Both the position numbers and the translations under genes were made by a program. A stretch of 64,000 nt of DNA, taken from contig CANJLH010000003.1 of the NCBI GenBank assembly GCA_947475415.1, forward strand, positions 1-64,000, given 5' to 3'. The notes below the pieces were generated by a model. That model had not been told where the DNA came from and did no database searches. It saw nothing but the letters and a program-made list of their open reading frames with translations. Positions 17,431-26,279 of this stretch are shown here, piece by piece (the first letter of the stretch is position 1; every line of letters begins with the position of its first letter). The DNA is from Caulobacteraceae bacterium (GTDB lineage Bacteria; Pseudomonadota; Alphaproteobacteria; Caulobacterales; Caulobacteraceae).

Positions 17431-18216
17431 TCAGGGGTGTTGTTCACCCGGATGGGCCCCGGCGCGCTGCGGAAGGATAAGAATCAGCGCGACGATCGCA
17501 GCAGCCAGAACGGCTGAAGCCAGAGGCCGGCTGAAGGCCAGGCCGCCATGATCAAGGGGCTTGTCCAGAAAATCCCCGACGGCTGCGCCGAGCGGACGCG
17601 TCAGTATGAAGGCCGCCCAAAAAATCAGCACACGATCCGCCTTAGTAAACCGGTAGACTGCGGCCAAACCTGCAAGCATCGCGGCAAACACCAACGCGGC
17701 CCCCATATATCCGAGGCCGTTCGTGTCAGCCAGCCAGTCACCCAACGCCGTGCCCAACGTCTGCGAGAACGTAATCGTAGCCCAGTAGAAGAGTTCGGCG
17801 CGTGGCTCGCTTACCGTGTTGACGGAAATCGTCCCAAGCGTGCGCCACCAGACCACTAGCGACATGACGACCAATGCAAGGAGCAAAGCCGAGCCCCCCG
17901 TGTAGCCAATCCCAAGTGAACGGGTGGCGAAATCCGCTATGGTCGTCCCGGCCGTGGTGGAGGCGATGATCGTCAGCCAATATAGCGCAGGGTTGAACCG
18001 TTTCGCCGCAATCTGAAATCCGACCAGAACGAACAGTATGGTCAGGAAAATGCCTGTTCCAACTAGGTAGCCGAGGTTCATGGTCATGCTGACGGTGTCG
18101 CCGCCGGTTTCGCCCAGCGTGGTGGCGAAAATCTTAATGATCCAGAACCCAAGCGTAACCGCGGGAACCTTGCTGGCGCGCATTTGAACCTCAGTCACGA
18201 CTGGCGCCCCCTGCAA
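17431..18216 (-). CDS. COG4705-type multi-pass membrane protein
   Basis: 261 residues, about eight transmembrane helices. The protein is built from four related units, each carrying a Thr/Pro-x-Gly-x3-Gly/Ala-Asp motif: TLGETGGDT, TAGTTIADF, TLGTALGDWLAD and PLGAAVGDFLDKP. Family members are uncharacterised inner-membrane proteins, and the repeated acidic motif suggests a symmetric small-ion or metabolite carrier; that role is inference. It stands between a PH-like membrane protein and a methyltransferase without clear operon partners. Confidence 0.75.
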   Translation of the reverse strand: MQGAPVVTEVQMRASKVPAVTLGFWIIKIFATTLGETGGDTVSMTMNLGYLVGTGIFLTILFVLVGFQIAAKRFNPALYWLTIIASTTAGTTIADFATRSLGIGYTGGSALLLALVVMSLVVWWRTLGTISVNTVSEPRAELFYWATITFSQTLGTALGDWLADTNGLGYMGAALVFAAMLAGLAAVYRFTKADRVLIFWAAFILTRPLGAAVGDFLDKPLDHGGLAFSRPLASAVLAAAIVALILILPQRAGAHPGEQHP

Positions 18217-18246
18217 TATGTCGCACTCAAGCGCCTATGCGCCGAT

Positions 18247-19029
18247 TCATGTGGCTTGGAGCGGCGGCCGCCGAAACAGGTAGAGACCAAAGCCCAAGCT
18301 TTCGTGACCTTCGTTCACATGCAGTCGACGCAGCATCGCGGCCCGCATTTTCAACATCGGCGCAGCAGGTGAATCGGCGTTTTCTGCCACCCAGTCCTCG
18401 ACGGATGCGTTCATCCGCCACAGATATTCTTCCCAGTCTGCGTCCGTACTGATCGCGGTATAGCGGGGGGAGAGACCTGCCGCTTCACCGGCCTCCAGCC
18501 AGCCTGCAAGTGAAGCGTACCGCTCAGCACCAAACACCGCCGCCAAGGTCTCGGATGGCGGCTTCTTCCAGAAGGGATCGCCCCAGAGCAGCCAACCGCC
18601 CGGCGCGATAGCGGGAACCAGTGCGGCCATGACTTCGGCCGGGCGTTTCAGATCTTCGAAGAGGTCCACGGCGCCGATCACACTGACCACGCGATGTTGG
18701 CCAGCGGTCGCAAGATGCTCGCGCGCCTGTCCCTCGACGATAGTAACCGAGCCCCTTGCGTGTGGCTTGGCGGCCTCGGCGCGGGCCTGGTCCGCCACGG
18801 GGCCAAATCGCTCGACCCCGGTCAGTTCGAGCCCATAGCGCTCGGCCATCCAGACCGAGACGACGGCATTGCCGCATCCAAGGTCCACGGCCTTGTCGCC
18901 CTCCTTCAGGTCCGTGAACGCCAGCGTGCGTTCAAGTTGGCCAAACGAAAACGGATTGCAGATCCGGTGATAGCGATAGCTGACATAGCCAATGGTCGAG
19001 GCGTCCATGCGCGAGGTGTAGCAGACCAT
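18247..19029 (-). CDS. class I SAM-dependent methyltransferase
   Basis: 260 residues with a Rossmann-fold methyltransferase core. Motif I is AVDLGCGNAVVSVW, the post-I acidic strand is LTGVERFG, and VSVIGAVDLFEDLKRPAEVM lies in the motif II/III region, with WLLWGDPFWKKPP after it. The C-terminal third has a Trp-rich segment of the kind seen in small-molecule methyltransferases. An alternative start is the Met seven codons downstream. The substrate is unknown. Confidence 0.8.
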   Translation of the reverse strand: MVCYTSRMDASTIGYVSYRYHRICNPFSFGQLERTLAFTDLKEGDKAVDLGCGNAVVSVWMAERYGLELTGVERFGPVADQARAEAAKPHARGSVTIVEGQAREHLATAGQHRVVSVIGAVDLFEDLKRPAEVMAALVPAIAPGGWLLWGDPFWKKPPSETLAAVFGAERYASLAGWLEAGEAAGLSPRYTAISTDADWEEYLWRMNASVEDWVAENADSPAAPMLKMRAAMLRRLHVNEGHESLGFGLYLFRRPPLQAT

Positions 19030-19145
19030 ATCGCGCTGAGCACATACCCCGTGGCGTCCGGAGATCTAAATTGGAAAAGCTGGCGCATGGCTCAGCGAGG
19101 GTGTTTATCGGTCGATGACGCCGCGAAGCCGGTCGGGGGGAGCAG

Positions 19146-20510
19146 ATGAGTGAAGGTTCGGCGGCGCGCGCGCCTTTTACGGCCTGGTGGACGCTAGGCG
19201 TCCTGATGATTTTCAACATTCTGTCGCTGGCCGACCGTCAAGTGCTCTCGCTGCTGGTCGCTCCGATCAAGCACGACCTGCACCTCACAGACACTCAGTT
19301 CGGCCTCTTGGTGGGCCTGGCCTTCGCTATTCTATATTGCCTTGCGGGATTGCCGATCGGCTGGTTAGCGGATCGGATCTCCCGCAAGTTGATCCTTTGG
19401 ATCGGCGTCACGGTTTGGTCGCTGGGCGCCGCCATTAGTGGTCTTGCACAGACGATGGCTCACCTGTTCGGCGGCCGGATGGCTGTCGGCGTTGGCGAGG
19501 CCGCGTTGGCGCCCTGCTCGTTCTCGATGATTGGCGGATTGTTTCCCAGGTCGCGGCAATCCCTCGCCTTCGGGCTTTACATGACCGCCTCAAGTCTTGG
19601 GGGCGCCGTCGCACTGGGTCTCGGTGGATTGCTGCTGGGCCTGTTCGAAAAGCATCCGTTAGTCCTGCCGGTGTTCGGCGCCGTGGCGCCTTGGCGAGGT
19701 GTGTTCCTTGCCATTGGCCTGCCGGGCGTGATCCTGGCAATGCTTGCCTGGACGACCCGCGAGCCGCGCCCAACGCCCGCACCGCCGCCGGAACCTGATA
19801 CCGCCCCGGTCAAGCCCGTCGACTTCTGGGTATTCGTATCCGAGCGACGCGGCATGATCATCCGCCATTTTCTCGGTTTCCCGGTTCTGGGCGCAGCGGT
19901 TTATGGAGTCAGCCTGTGGGCGCCGGCGTTTTTTGGTCGCAAGTTCGGTATTCCACCGCAGGAAATCGGGCCGATCCTGGGTCTTAGCAATCTGATCATG
20001 AGCAGTCTGGTGTCCACCGGCGCCGGCGCGCTGATCGACCGATTGACAGCGCGGGGCATGCGTGACGCTACTTTCGTGGTCCCGATGATCCAGGTCTGCC
20101 TGGGCGTGCCGATTCTATTCTTTGCTCTGCTAACGCCCTCGAAGGAGCTGGCCGTTGCGGCCTTCTTCGTCGGCGCGCCGCTTTATTCAGCCTGGGGAGC
20201 TGGATCGATGTCTTCGCTGCAGATCATCTCTCCCGCGCCAATCCGCGGGCGCATGGGCGCCCTTTATGTGTTCATGTTGAGCGGCGTCGGTTTCTCGCTC
20301 GGCCCCTTCCTTGTGGCCGCCGTCACCGACCATGTGTTGCATGACGAAGCCAAGGTCGGCCTCTCCATGCTGATCGTTGTGGCGGTTCTGGCGCCGCTAG
20401 CGCTAATTTCACTCGGGTCCGGCCGTTCTCGCCTGCGGGAAATCGCCCTGGAGAACGACGGATTGGACGCCGCCGAGGCGGCGCTCGCCTCTTCGCATCA
20501 GCGATTGTAG
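19146..20510 (+). CDS. MFS transporter, spinster-like
   Basis: 454 residues, twelve predicted membrane helices. The helix 1-2 region has DRQVLSLLVAPIKHDLHLTDTQFGLL and the loop 2-3 signature is GWLADRISRKLIL; both are typical of the spinster-like MFS branch. In soil alphaproteobacteria such carriers often neighbour hydrolases and oxidoreductases that degrade aromatic or isoprenoid compounds, which fits the SMP-30, nitroreductase, SDR and acyl-CoA dehydrogenase genes that follow. The 3' end overlaps the convergent SMP-30 gene by 13 bases. The substrate is not predictable. Confidence 0.88.
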   Translation: MSEGSAARAPFTAWWTLGVLMIFNILSLADRQVLSLLVAPIKHDLHLTDTQFGLLVGLAFAILYCLAGLPIGWLADRISRKLILWIGVTVWSLGAAISGLAQTMAHLFGGRMAVGVGEAALAPCSFSMIGGLFPRSRQSLAFGLYMTASSLGGAVALGLGGLLLGLFEKHPLVLPVFGAVAPWRGVFLAIGLPGVILAMLAWTTREPRPTPAPPPEPDTAPVKPVDFWVFVSERRGMIIRHFLGFPVLGAAVYGVSLWAPAFFGRKFGIPPQEIGPILGLSNLIMSSLVSTGAGALIDRLTARGMRDATFVVPMIQVCLGVPILFFALLTPSKELAVAAFFVGAPLYSAWGAGSMSSLQIISPAPIRGRMGALYVFMLSGVGFSLGPFLVAAVTDHVLHDEAKVGLSMLIVVAVLAPLALISLGSGRSRLREIALENDGLDAAEAALASSHQRL

Positions 20511-21415
20511 GTAAGCTTCAGCCCTGGTCGCGGCCAATCGCAGGCCAGCAATCGACCAGTCAGCGAGCAGGTAATGTAGGCGGTCTTCAGGTCAGCGCCG
20601 CCAAAGCAGATGTTGGTCACGAACCCATCGGCCAAGGCCGGCGGAAGTGTGAATAATTCCGCTGAGGCGCCATCAGGAGAGATTACGGTGATCCCGGCGT
20701 CAACCAGAGTGCCCACGCAGATATTGCCGGCGCTATCCACCGCCAGGGAATCCAGCTCGTGCGCGCCCGGCAGGCCAATGAGCAGGGTATCGCGGTCCAA
20801 CGGCCTTCCTGTGTGCAAGGACATGACGGCGTAGGGCTGCTGACCGGGGATAATCGCGCCCGGAGCAGAAAGGCGACGCAACATCACCTGGCGTGTGAAG
20901 GTCTGCGCCCAGTAAACGGTCTTGCCATCCGGCGACAGGCCCACGCCGTTGGGGCCGGCGAGACCCGCGACAGCGCGCTCAATGCGGGAGCCATCCGGGG
21001 CGGCGTAGTAAAGCGCATCGCCACCGAAATCGGTGAACCAGAAATGCCCGGTCGCATCGAACACCAGATCGTTCGGCGCCGTCAGCAGCGCGTCATCGCA
21101 GGCGGAATAGATGGTCTCAAACTTACCACTGTCGAGGTCGACCCGTTGGATTGACGCCGTACCGGATTTATCGAACCCACCGTTGTTGCAAACATAAAGT
21201 GCGCCGTCGGGTCCGACAGCGGCGCCGTTGGGTCCCCCGCCGACCTTGGAGATGGTGGCGCGTGAGCCGTTCGTGTCGATGCGGGACACCCGTCCGGCCC
21301 CGATTTCCACTACGACCACCGAGCCATCGGATAGAGCGACAGGTCCCTCAGGAAAGGAAAGACCCTCGGCCAGGACGCGAATGTTGGTGAGTTCTGTTCC
21401 GATCAACCTGTTCAT
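20498..21415 (-). CDS. SMP-30/gluconolactonase-family hydrolase
   Basis: A 305-residue six-bladed beta-propeller of the SMP-30/gluconolactonase/LRE family, which usually hydrolyses lactones with a divalent metal. The family pattern is clear: LAEGLSFPEGPVALSDGSVVVVE (metal-ligand Glu), GGPNGAAVGPDGALYVCNN, TAPNDLVFDATGHFWFTD and LAGPNGVGLSPDGKTVYWAQT. There is no signal peptide, so it is cytoplasmic. It shares ATGA with the nitroreductase upstream, indicating one transcript. Confidence 0.85.
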   Translation of the reverse strand: MNRLIGTELTNIRVLAEGLSFPEGPVALSDGSVVVVEIGAGRVSRIDTNGSRATISKVGGGPNGAAVGPDGALYVCNNGGFDKSGTASIQRVDLDSGKFETIYSACDDALLTAPNDLVFDATGHFWFTDFGGDALYYAAPDGSRIERAVAGLAGPNGVGLSPDGKTVYWAQTFTRQVMLRRLSAPGAIIPGQQPYAVMSLHTGRPLDRDTLLIGLPGAHELDSLAVDSAGNICVGTLVDAGITVISPDGASAELFTLPPALADGFVTNICFGGADLKTAYITCSLTGRLLACDWPRPGLKLTYNR

Positions 21416-22050
21416 CGCTTTTCCCAGGTCTCGAAGAAGGTGATGTCTTCCGGTGGCGGGCGTTTGGCCGGCTTGAAGTCATCGCCAAGGGTATAGGCCA
21501 CAGGTAAGAGCGCCGCCTGGGTGACATTCTCAGGTATGCCAAGGATCTTCGCCGCCTCAGCTTCCTTGACCAGGTGCAGCGTGGTCAAGACCGTGCCAAG
21601 TCCCCTCGCCCGTAGCGCCAGATTGAAGTTCCACACCGCGGGATAGATAGATGCGAAGAACCCAGCTCCACGTGTTGCTTCAGGTGGGCGTCCTATCAGG
21701 CACGGAAACACATGGACGGGAACTTCATGCAGGTGATCGGATAGGTATTGGGCTGAATCGTAAACGCGGGCGGTCTGGTCATTGCCCGCCGCTTCGGCTT
21801 TACCCTTGGCGATCGGAAAATATTCCCCCGCCGCCGCCCTGTAGAGGTCGGCGATAGCACGTTTTTTGCCGGGATCGGTGACGACCAGCCACCGCCAGGT
21901 CTGGGTGTTGGATCCAGTGGGGGATTGCTGGGCGATGCGAACGCAATCGAGGATCACTTCACGGGGAACCGGCCGGGCCAGGTCCAGGCGCTTGCGCACC
22001 GCCCGGGTGGTGGTGAGCAGTTCGTCGGCAGCGGCGACATCAATAACCAT
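21412..22050 (-). CDS. nitroreductase family protein
   Basis: A 212-residue FMN-dependent nitroreductase-fold oxidoreductase. It shows RKRLDLARPVPREVILDCVRIAQQSPTGSNTQTWRW-type N-terminal features (the Arg and Ser/Asn FMN contacts, quoted here only in part), AVWNFNLALRARGLGTVLTT in the centre, and LGIPENVTQAALLPVAYTLGD near the end. The physiological substrate is unknown; such enzymes reduce quinones, nitro groups or enones. The stop overlaps the SMP-30 start by four bases. Confidence 0.85.
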   Translation of the reverse strand: MVIDVAAADELLTTTRAVRKRLDLARPVPREVILDCVRIAQQSPTGSNTQTWRWLVVTDPGKKRAIADLYRAAAGEYFPIAKGKAEAAGNDQTARVYDSAQYLSDHLHEVPVHVFPCLIGRPPEATRGAGFFASIYPAVWNFNLALRARGLGTVLTTLHLVKEAEAAKILGIPENVTQAALLPVAYTLGDDFKPAKRPPPEDITFFETWEKR

Positions 22051-22098
22051 GGCGAACCTTTTTTGCTGGTGTGCATCTTTGCTGAGGGGCCGGACCGG

Positions 22099-23166
22099 TC
22101 AAGTCAAGGCAGCCCGCCACTCTGTCCAGGCTCCGTGGCCGCTGACTGTAGCCAGGGTCCGCTCGTCACCGCCAGGCCATAGCCGCAGTCGAAGCTTGGT
22201 CTGATATCTCTCAGTCGGGTCGGACTCCATACCAAGCCAGGCAAAGGGCGCGTCCGGGGTGGCTGCTGCGCCATGCGCTTCGATGGCGACGCGGGCGGCG
22301 GCCTGACTTTGCGGCGGCATATAGTGCCAGAAAATCGAGTGATAGACGACGGTCGCAGCACCCGGCATAGGAGCGGCGGTTGCAGCGACCCATGCCGGCG
22401 CATCTGCGACCTCGACTTCCGCGCCCCAAGTTCTGGCGGCGTCGATCGCCGGGCCAATGACATCAAAGCGCTCGAACTGGCCTGGCCATAAATAGGCCAT
22501 CAGGCGCCGCCGCTCTAGGGGATCAGCCAAGCGCACAGGCCTACGGTCACAAGCGGCGCGCTCAATAACCTGCAAGGGCGCTTCAAACGGCGCCGCCGCA
22601 CCACGCCAATCGGAGCGAATCCGCACCGGCGAGGCAGGATTTCCCCAGGCTCCGCCATCGCCAAAATCATAGTGAAACCGGTCCCAGAACTGGTTGAGAC
22701 CGGCGCTGGCGCCCATTTCAAAAACGCGCAGCGGTTGTTTAGTCTCCTGGGCTACGGTCAGAAAGCCGCCCAACAGACAGGCCGACCGCCTGACTTCGTT
22801 TGTCTGGGGCTCATGACTCATGAACGCCGCAAGACGGTCATGATGTTCAACCAATACGCGTTGAAGTTCCACCCAGGCTGCGGGCGGATCTCCAACTGGA
22901 CGGCTACGCGTTGGAAAGGACTCGGTGAAGGCGGGCTCATCTCCAGATAGGGCTAAATCATGCAGGGCGCCGTAGAACCGCAGGACCGTGTTGTCGTCCA
23001 TAAGGGCGGCGACATCGAAGTCCGCCCAAGGAGCGAAGAGGCCACCCAGCTCCGAGCCCGCCTCCAGAGCATCGGCGAGCCGCTCGGCAAGCGCGCCATA
23101 GAAGGGCGAGCCGGATGTGGGAAAATTACGGCTATAGCGGCGGAATATCCTCGTCAATTCGCGCAC
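22099..23166 (-). CDS. DUF2332 family protein
   Basis: 355 residues matching the DUF2332 family of predicted methyltransferase-like proteins. Family stretches are SPFYGALAERLADALE near the start, VVYHSIFWHYMPPQSQAA, the central LGGFLTVAQETKQPLRVFEMGASAGLNQ (a motif I-like Gly-rich loop; only part is diagnostic), and FDVIGPAIDAARTWGAEV. No function is established. It is transcribed in the same direction as its neighbours, with 48 bases to the nitroreductase. Confidence 0.75.
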   Translation of the reverse strand: MRELTRIFRRYSRNFPTSGSPFYGALAERLADALEAGSELGGLFAPWADFDVAALMDDNTVLRFYGALHDLALSGDEPAFTESFPTRSRPVGDPPAAWVELQRVLVEHHDRLAAFMSHEPQTNEVRRSACLLGGFLTVAQETKQPLRVFEMGASAGLNQFWDRFHYDFGDGGAWGNPASPVRIRSDWRGAAAPFEAPLQVIERAACDRRPVRLADPLERRRLMAYLWPGQFERFDVIGPAIDAARTWGAEVEVADAPAWVAATAAPMPGAATVVYHSIFWHYMPPQSQAAARVAIEAHGAAATPDAPFAWLGMESDPTERYQTKLRLRLWPGGDERTLATVSGHGAWTEWRAALT

Positions 23167-23232
23167 GCTGTCCCCTCCCCACTGTGTCAGGTGACCTACT
23201 GCAATGTCTTTGGACTTATCGCGGTCGAGCGA

Positions 23233-23994
23233 TCAAACCAAATGTCCACCGCCGTCGGCGAATACCGCCATGCCAGTGACAAAAGAAGACTGCGAAGAGG
23301 TCAGCCAGACGGCGACATCCGCCTGTTCGTGGGGCTGACCGATGCGCTTCATTGGCAGACCCTCACCGAAACGGCTGAGATCCTGGGCCAGGCCCACTGT
23401 TCCACGCATCAGCATTGGCGTTTCCGTTGGGCCGGGCAGCAAAGCGTTCACTCGAACGCCCTGGACTGCGAAGTCCAAAGCGGCAGACCGCGTCATACCG
23501 ATGACCGCGGCCTTGGTGGTGACGTAACTGACCATATGCGGGGCCGGTCGCTGGGCGGCCCGGGATGCGGTGTTGACGATGGCACCGCCACCGGAGGCAA
23601 TCATCGCAGGAATCTCGTGCTTCATGCATCGCCAGACGCTCTTGAGGTTCAGGTCAACAACCTGGTCGAATTCTTCCTCAGTGCAATCGACGGCGCTTGT
23701 AAAACCGCCGGGGGTTCCGGCGTTATTGAACGCGGCATCCAGTCGCCCGAAGCGGGCGACAGTCTCGGCGACCATCGCGGCGATATCATTCGACGAGGTC
23801 ATGTCAGCGCGAATGAACACGGCCTCACCGCCAGCCTCTGAAATCATCCTTACGGTCGCCTCAGCTTCAGGGGCGTTGATATCGACAACCGCCACTCTGG
23901 CCCCTTCGGCGGCGTAACGAATGGACGCTGCCCGACCAATACCGGTCGCGGCCCCCGTGACCAGCGCGACCTGACCCTCAAACAAACTCCCCAT
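23233..23994 (-). CDS. short-chain dehydrogenase/reductase (paralogue A)
   Basis: 253 residues, classical SDR. The cofactor motif is TGAATGIGRAA, then NNAG near residue 90, the catalytic Ser in VNTASRAA, and YVTTK (Tyr/Lys). The start is MGSLFEGQVALVTG at 23994; the frame is open to 24051. It is about 80 percent identical at protein level, and identical in length, to the SDR at 27217-27978, showing a local duplication with two genes between the copies. The substrate is unknown; such enzymes commonly oxidise hydroxyacyl-CoA or cyclic alcohols. Confidence 0.88.
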   Translation of the reverse strand: MGSLFEGQVALVTGAATGIGRAASIRYAAEGARVAVVDINAPEAEATVRMISEAGGEAVFIRADMTSSNDIAAMVAETVARFGRLDAAFNNAGTPGGFTSAVDCTEEEFDQVVDLNLKSVWRCMKHEIPAMIASGGGAIVNTASRAAQRPAPHMVSYVTTKAAVIGMTRSAALDFAVQGVRVNALLPGPTETPMLMRGTVGLAQDLSRFGEGLPMKRIGQPHEQADVAVWLTSSQSSFVTGMAVFADGGGHLV

Positions 23995-24054
23995 TTTCAA
24001 ACGCCCTTCGCAACATGATGAAGTTGAGTCTACGGCTTGAGGCTGCGCCAATAG

Positions 24055-26271
24055 TCAGCCGTCGTCAGCCCAAAGGTCACGCGGCAGGCCTAGGACCCGC
24101 TCGGCGAGTTTGTTTCGGTGAACCTCACTCGTGCCGCCGCCTATCGTCGCCGCGCGAGAGGAGAGATATGCGCGGCCCCATCGGTTCGCCGTCAACCCAG
24201 TCGCGCCCATGACGTCAAGGGCGAGCTCAAACAGGCGCCTCTCCTCCTCCTGACCCAACACTTTTTGGATCGAGCCCTCGGCGCCAGGATCCTCACCGGC
24301 CTGGATGCGCACGACATTTCTCATCCCGTTCAAGCGCAAAAGGTTCACCGTGATCCAAGACAGCGCCACACGTCTTCGAAAATCATGGTCGATCCGCCCC
24401 GCTGCTTCGTTGTCGGCCAAGCGACGCAGAATGTGCTCGATCACATTGGCATAACTGGCATGGGTCCCGAGGAAATTTGTGAAGTGCTCGTGCCCCATGG
24501 CCGTGCGGTTCACCTTGCGCCATCCCTCGTTAATGGGGCCCACCACATTGGCTAGCGGCGTGCGCACATCGTCAAAGAACAACTGGTTGAAGTGGTGGCG
24601 GCCGTTGTTCAGACGGATTGGCCGGATCGTCAGCCCTTCGCTCCTGGTTGGCAGGATGACAACACTGATCCCATCGTGCTTCGGGTGCTGGGGTCCGGTC
24701 CGAACCAGCATGTATAGCCAGTCCGTAAAATGGGCATCGGAGGTCCAGATCTTGACGCCCCGAATCACCAGTTCATCACCCTCGATCAGGCCACGGGTCT
24801 GCAGGCCAGCAAGGTCGGAACCAGCGCCAGGTTCGGAAAAAGCTGTCGACCACAGAACATCGGCGCGGCGCGTCGGCTCCAGCAGCGCCTTTTGAGCGGT
24901 TGAACCATGCTTAATGAGGGTAGGCGCGACGATCGTCAGTCCGCGGTTGCCCGGCAGCCGGGGCAGGCCTCTGGCTGTGAGTTCGGCGTGGTAAAGAACC
25001 TGTTGGGTGAAGCTTGCGTCACGCCCACCAAATTCCGTAGGCCAGTGAATACCCACCCAACCGCCTTCGGCCATTTCCGCCTGCCAAGCACGGCGCGCAG
25101 GCAGACCACCCTCATTCACCTCACGCAGGCGCTCAGGCGTCGCATGACCATCGAGCCACCTCCGGAATCCCTCGATAAAAGCCTGATCGGCCGGCTCGAG
25201 ACTGCCGGACTCCATGCGGCGGTCGGTCGTCCGGCGGCCGGCATGGACCTCGGAAAGTAGACCTTCGGCGACTTCGGCCAGACAGGCGTCAGACCCGGCG
25301 AGCGCAAGTTGGCAATGCTTTGCGCGCCGCTGCAGCAAGTGCAGGTCGTACTCCCAGGTTACGCCGATGGCGCCATGTGTCTGGATTGATTCATGCACAG
25401 CATCGACACCCGCCCTGGCCGCGAGCGCCTTTGCGCTAAGGGCCGCACGGCGGTCCGGCCAGCCCGCGTCATCAACGCGAACGGCGCCCCATAGTGTGGA
25501 GCGCGCGGCCTCGACGGCAAGTAAGACATCGGCGAGCTTATGTTTTATGGCTTGGAACCTGCCGATCGGTTGGCCGAACTGAGTTCGCGTTCGCGCGTAT
25601 TCGGCGGCGAGGTCGAGCGCAGCTTGCGCCACGCCCAAGCTCTCTGCGGCCGTCAGGATTAGAGCGACATCCTCAAGTCCATCGGCCGGCGCATCGCCCA
25701 GCGTCTGCGCAATTGTCCGGTCAAGGGTCAGCGACGCCAACGGCCGCGATGCGTCGAGCGCCTCAACGCGCTTGATCTCAAGATCGCTGCGCTGGACTAA
25801 ACACCAGCCTCTACCGACGCGCAGGATCAAGATTTCAAGTTCCGAGGCGTCGAGGGCGTCGCCGATCACTCCAGACAGCCGCCCTTCCGCATCCACTTGA
25901 AGTGAATATGCAAGCCCCCACCCCGCCGAAATGACAACGCCGACGCGACGCTCACCCTCAATCAGCTCCCTGGCGAGGGTCGAGCGCCGATCCGAACTGA
26001 GTGTCGCTAGCAAATGGGCCGCGAGAAATGCCGGCAGAATTGGCGCTGGCGCAGCGAAGTAGGCCAACTGTTCGGCGACTGCAGCTTGCTCGGCGAGCCC
26101 GAGACCAACACCCCCCAGCGATACCGGTATGGCAAGCCCCAACAGACCCTGCTCAACCAGAAAGGCGTAAATGTCCGCTGCCGGCGTATTATCACCAGTG
26201 AGAGCCGCGCGGGCGGCGCTTCGATCCGTTATGCGACGCCGTAGACCAGCAGTAATGTCTTCAGAGGACAC
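24055..26271 (-). CDS. two-domain acyl-CoA dehydrogenase (fused ACAD)
   Basis: 738 residues, twice the usual acyl-CoA dehydrogenase length. The first half (about 1-345) carries an ACAD C-terminal pattern ARTRTQFGQPIGRFQAIKHK and HGAIGVTWEYDLHLLQRRAK, including an acidic residue at the usual catalytic place. The second half (about 360-738) is a near-complete ACAD: STAFSEPGAGSDLAGLQTR, GVKIWTSDAHFTDW and GGGTSEVHRNKLAERVLG. Mycobacterial FadE34/ChsE3, a steroid side-chain dehydrogenase, has the same fused layout of two FadE domains. Degradation of a branched or polycyclic acyl-CoA is therefore a reasonable inference, supported by the adjacent SDRs. Confidence 0.88.
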   Translation of the reverse strand: MSSEDITAGLRRRITDRSAARAALTGDNTPAADIYAFLVEQGLLGLAIPVSLGGVGLGLAEQAAVAEQLAYFAAPAPILPAFLAAHLLATLSSDRRSTLARELIEGERRVGVVISAGWGLAYSLQVDAEGRLSGVIGDALDASELEILILRVGRGWCLVQRSDLEIKRVEALDASRPLASLTLDRTIAQTLGDAPADGLEDVALILTAAESLGVAQAALDLAAEYARTRTQFGQPIGRFQAIKHKLADVLLAVEAARSTLWGAVRVDDAGWPDRRAALSAKALAARAGVDAVHESIQTHGAIGVTWEYDLHLLQRRAKHCQLALAGSDACLAEVAEGLLSEVHAGRRTTDRRMESGSLEPADQAFIEGFRRWLDGHATPERLREVNEGGLPARRAWQAEMAEGGWVGIHWPTEFGGRDASFTQQVLYHAELTARGLPRLPGNRGLTIVAPTLIKHGSTAQKALLEPTRRADVLWSTAFSEPGAGSDLAGLQTRGLIEGDELVIRGVKIWTSDAHFTDWLYMLVRTGPQHPKHDGISVVILPTRSEGLTIRPIRLNNGRHHFNQLFFDDVRTPLANVVGPINEGWRKVNRTAMGHEHFTNFLGTHASYANVIEHILRRLADNEAAGRIDHDFRRRVALSWITVNLLRLNGMRNVVRIQAGEDPGAEGSIQKVLGQEEERRLFELALDVMGATGLTANRWGRAYLSSRAATIGGGTSEVHRNKLAERVLGLPRDLWADDG

Positions 26272-26279
26272 GCCGCGCC

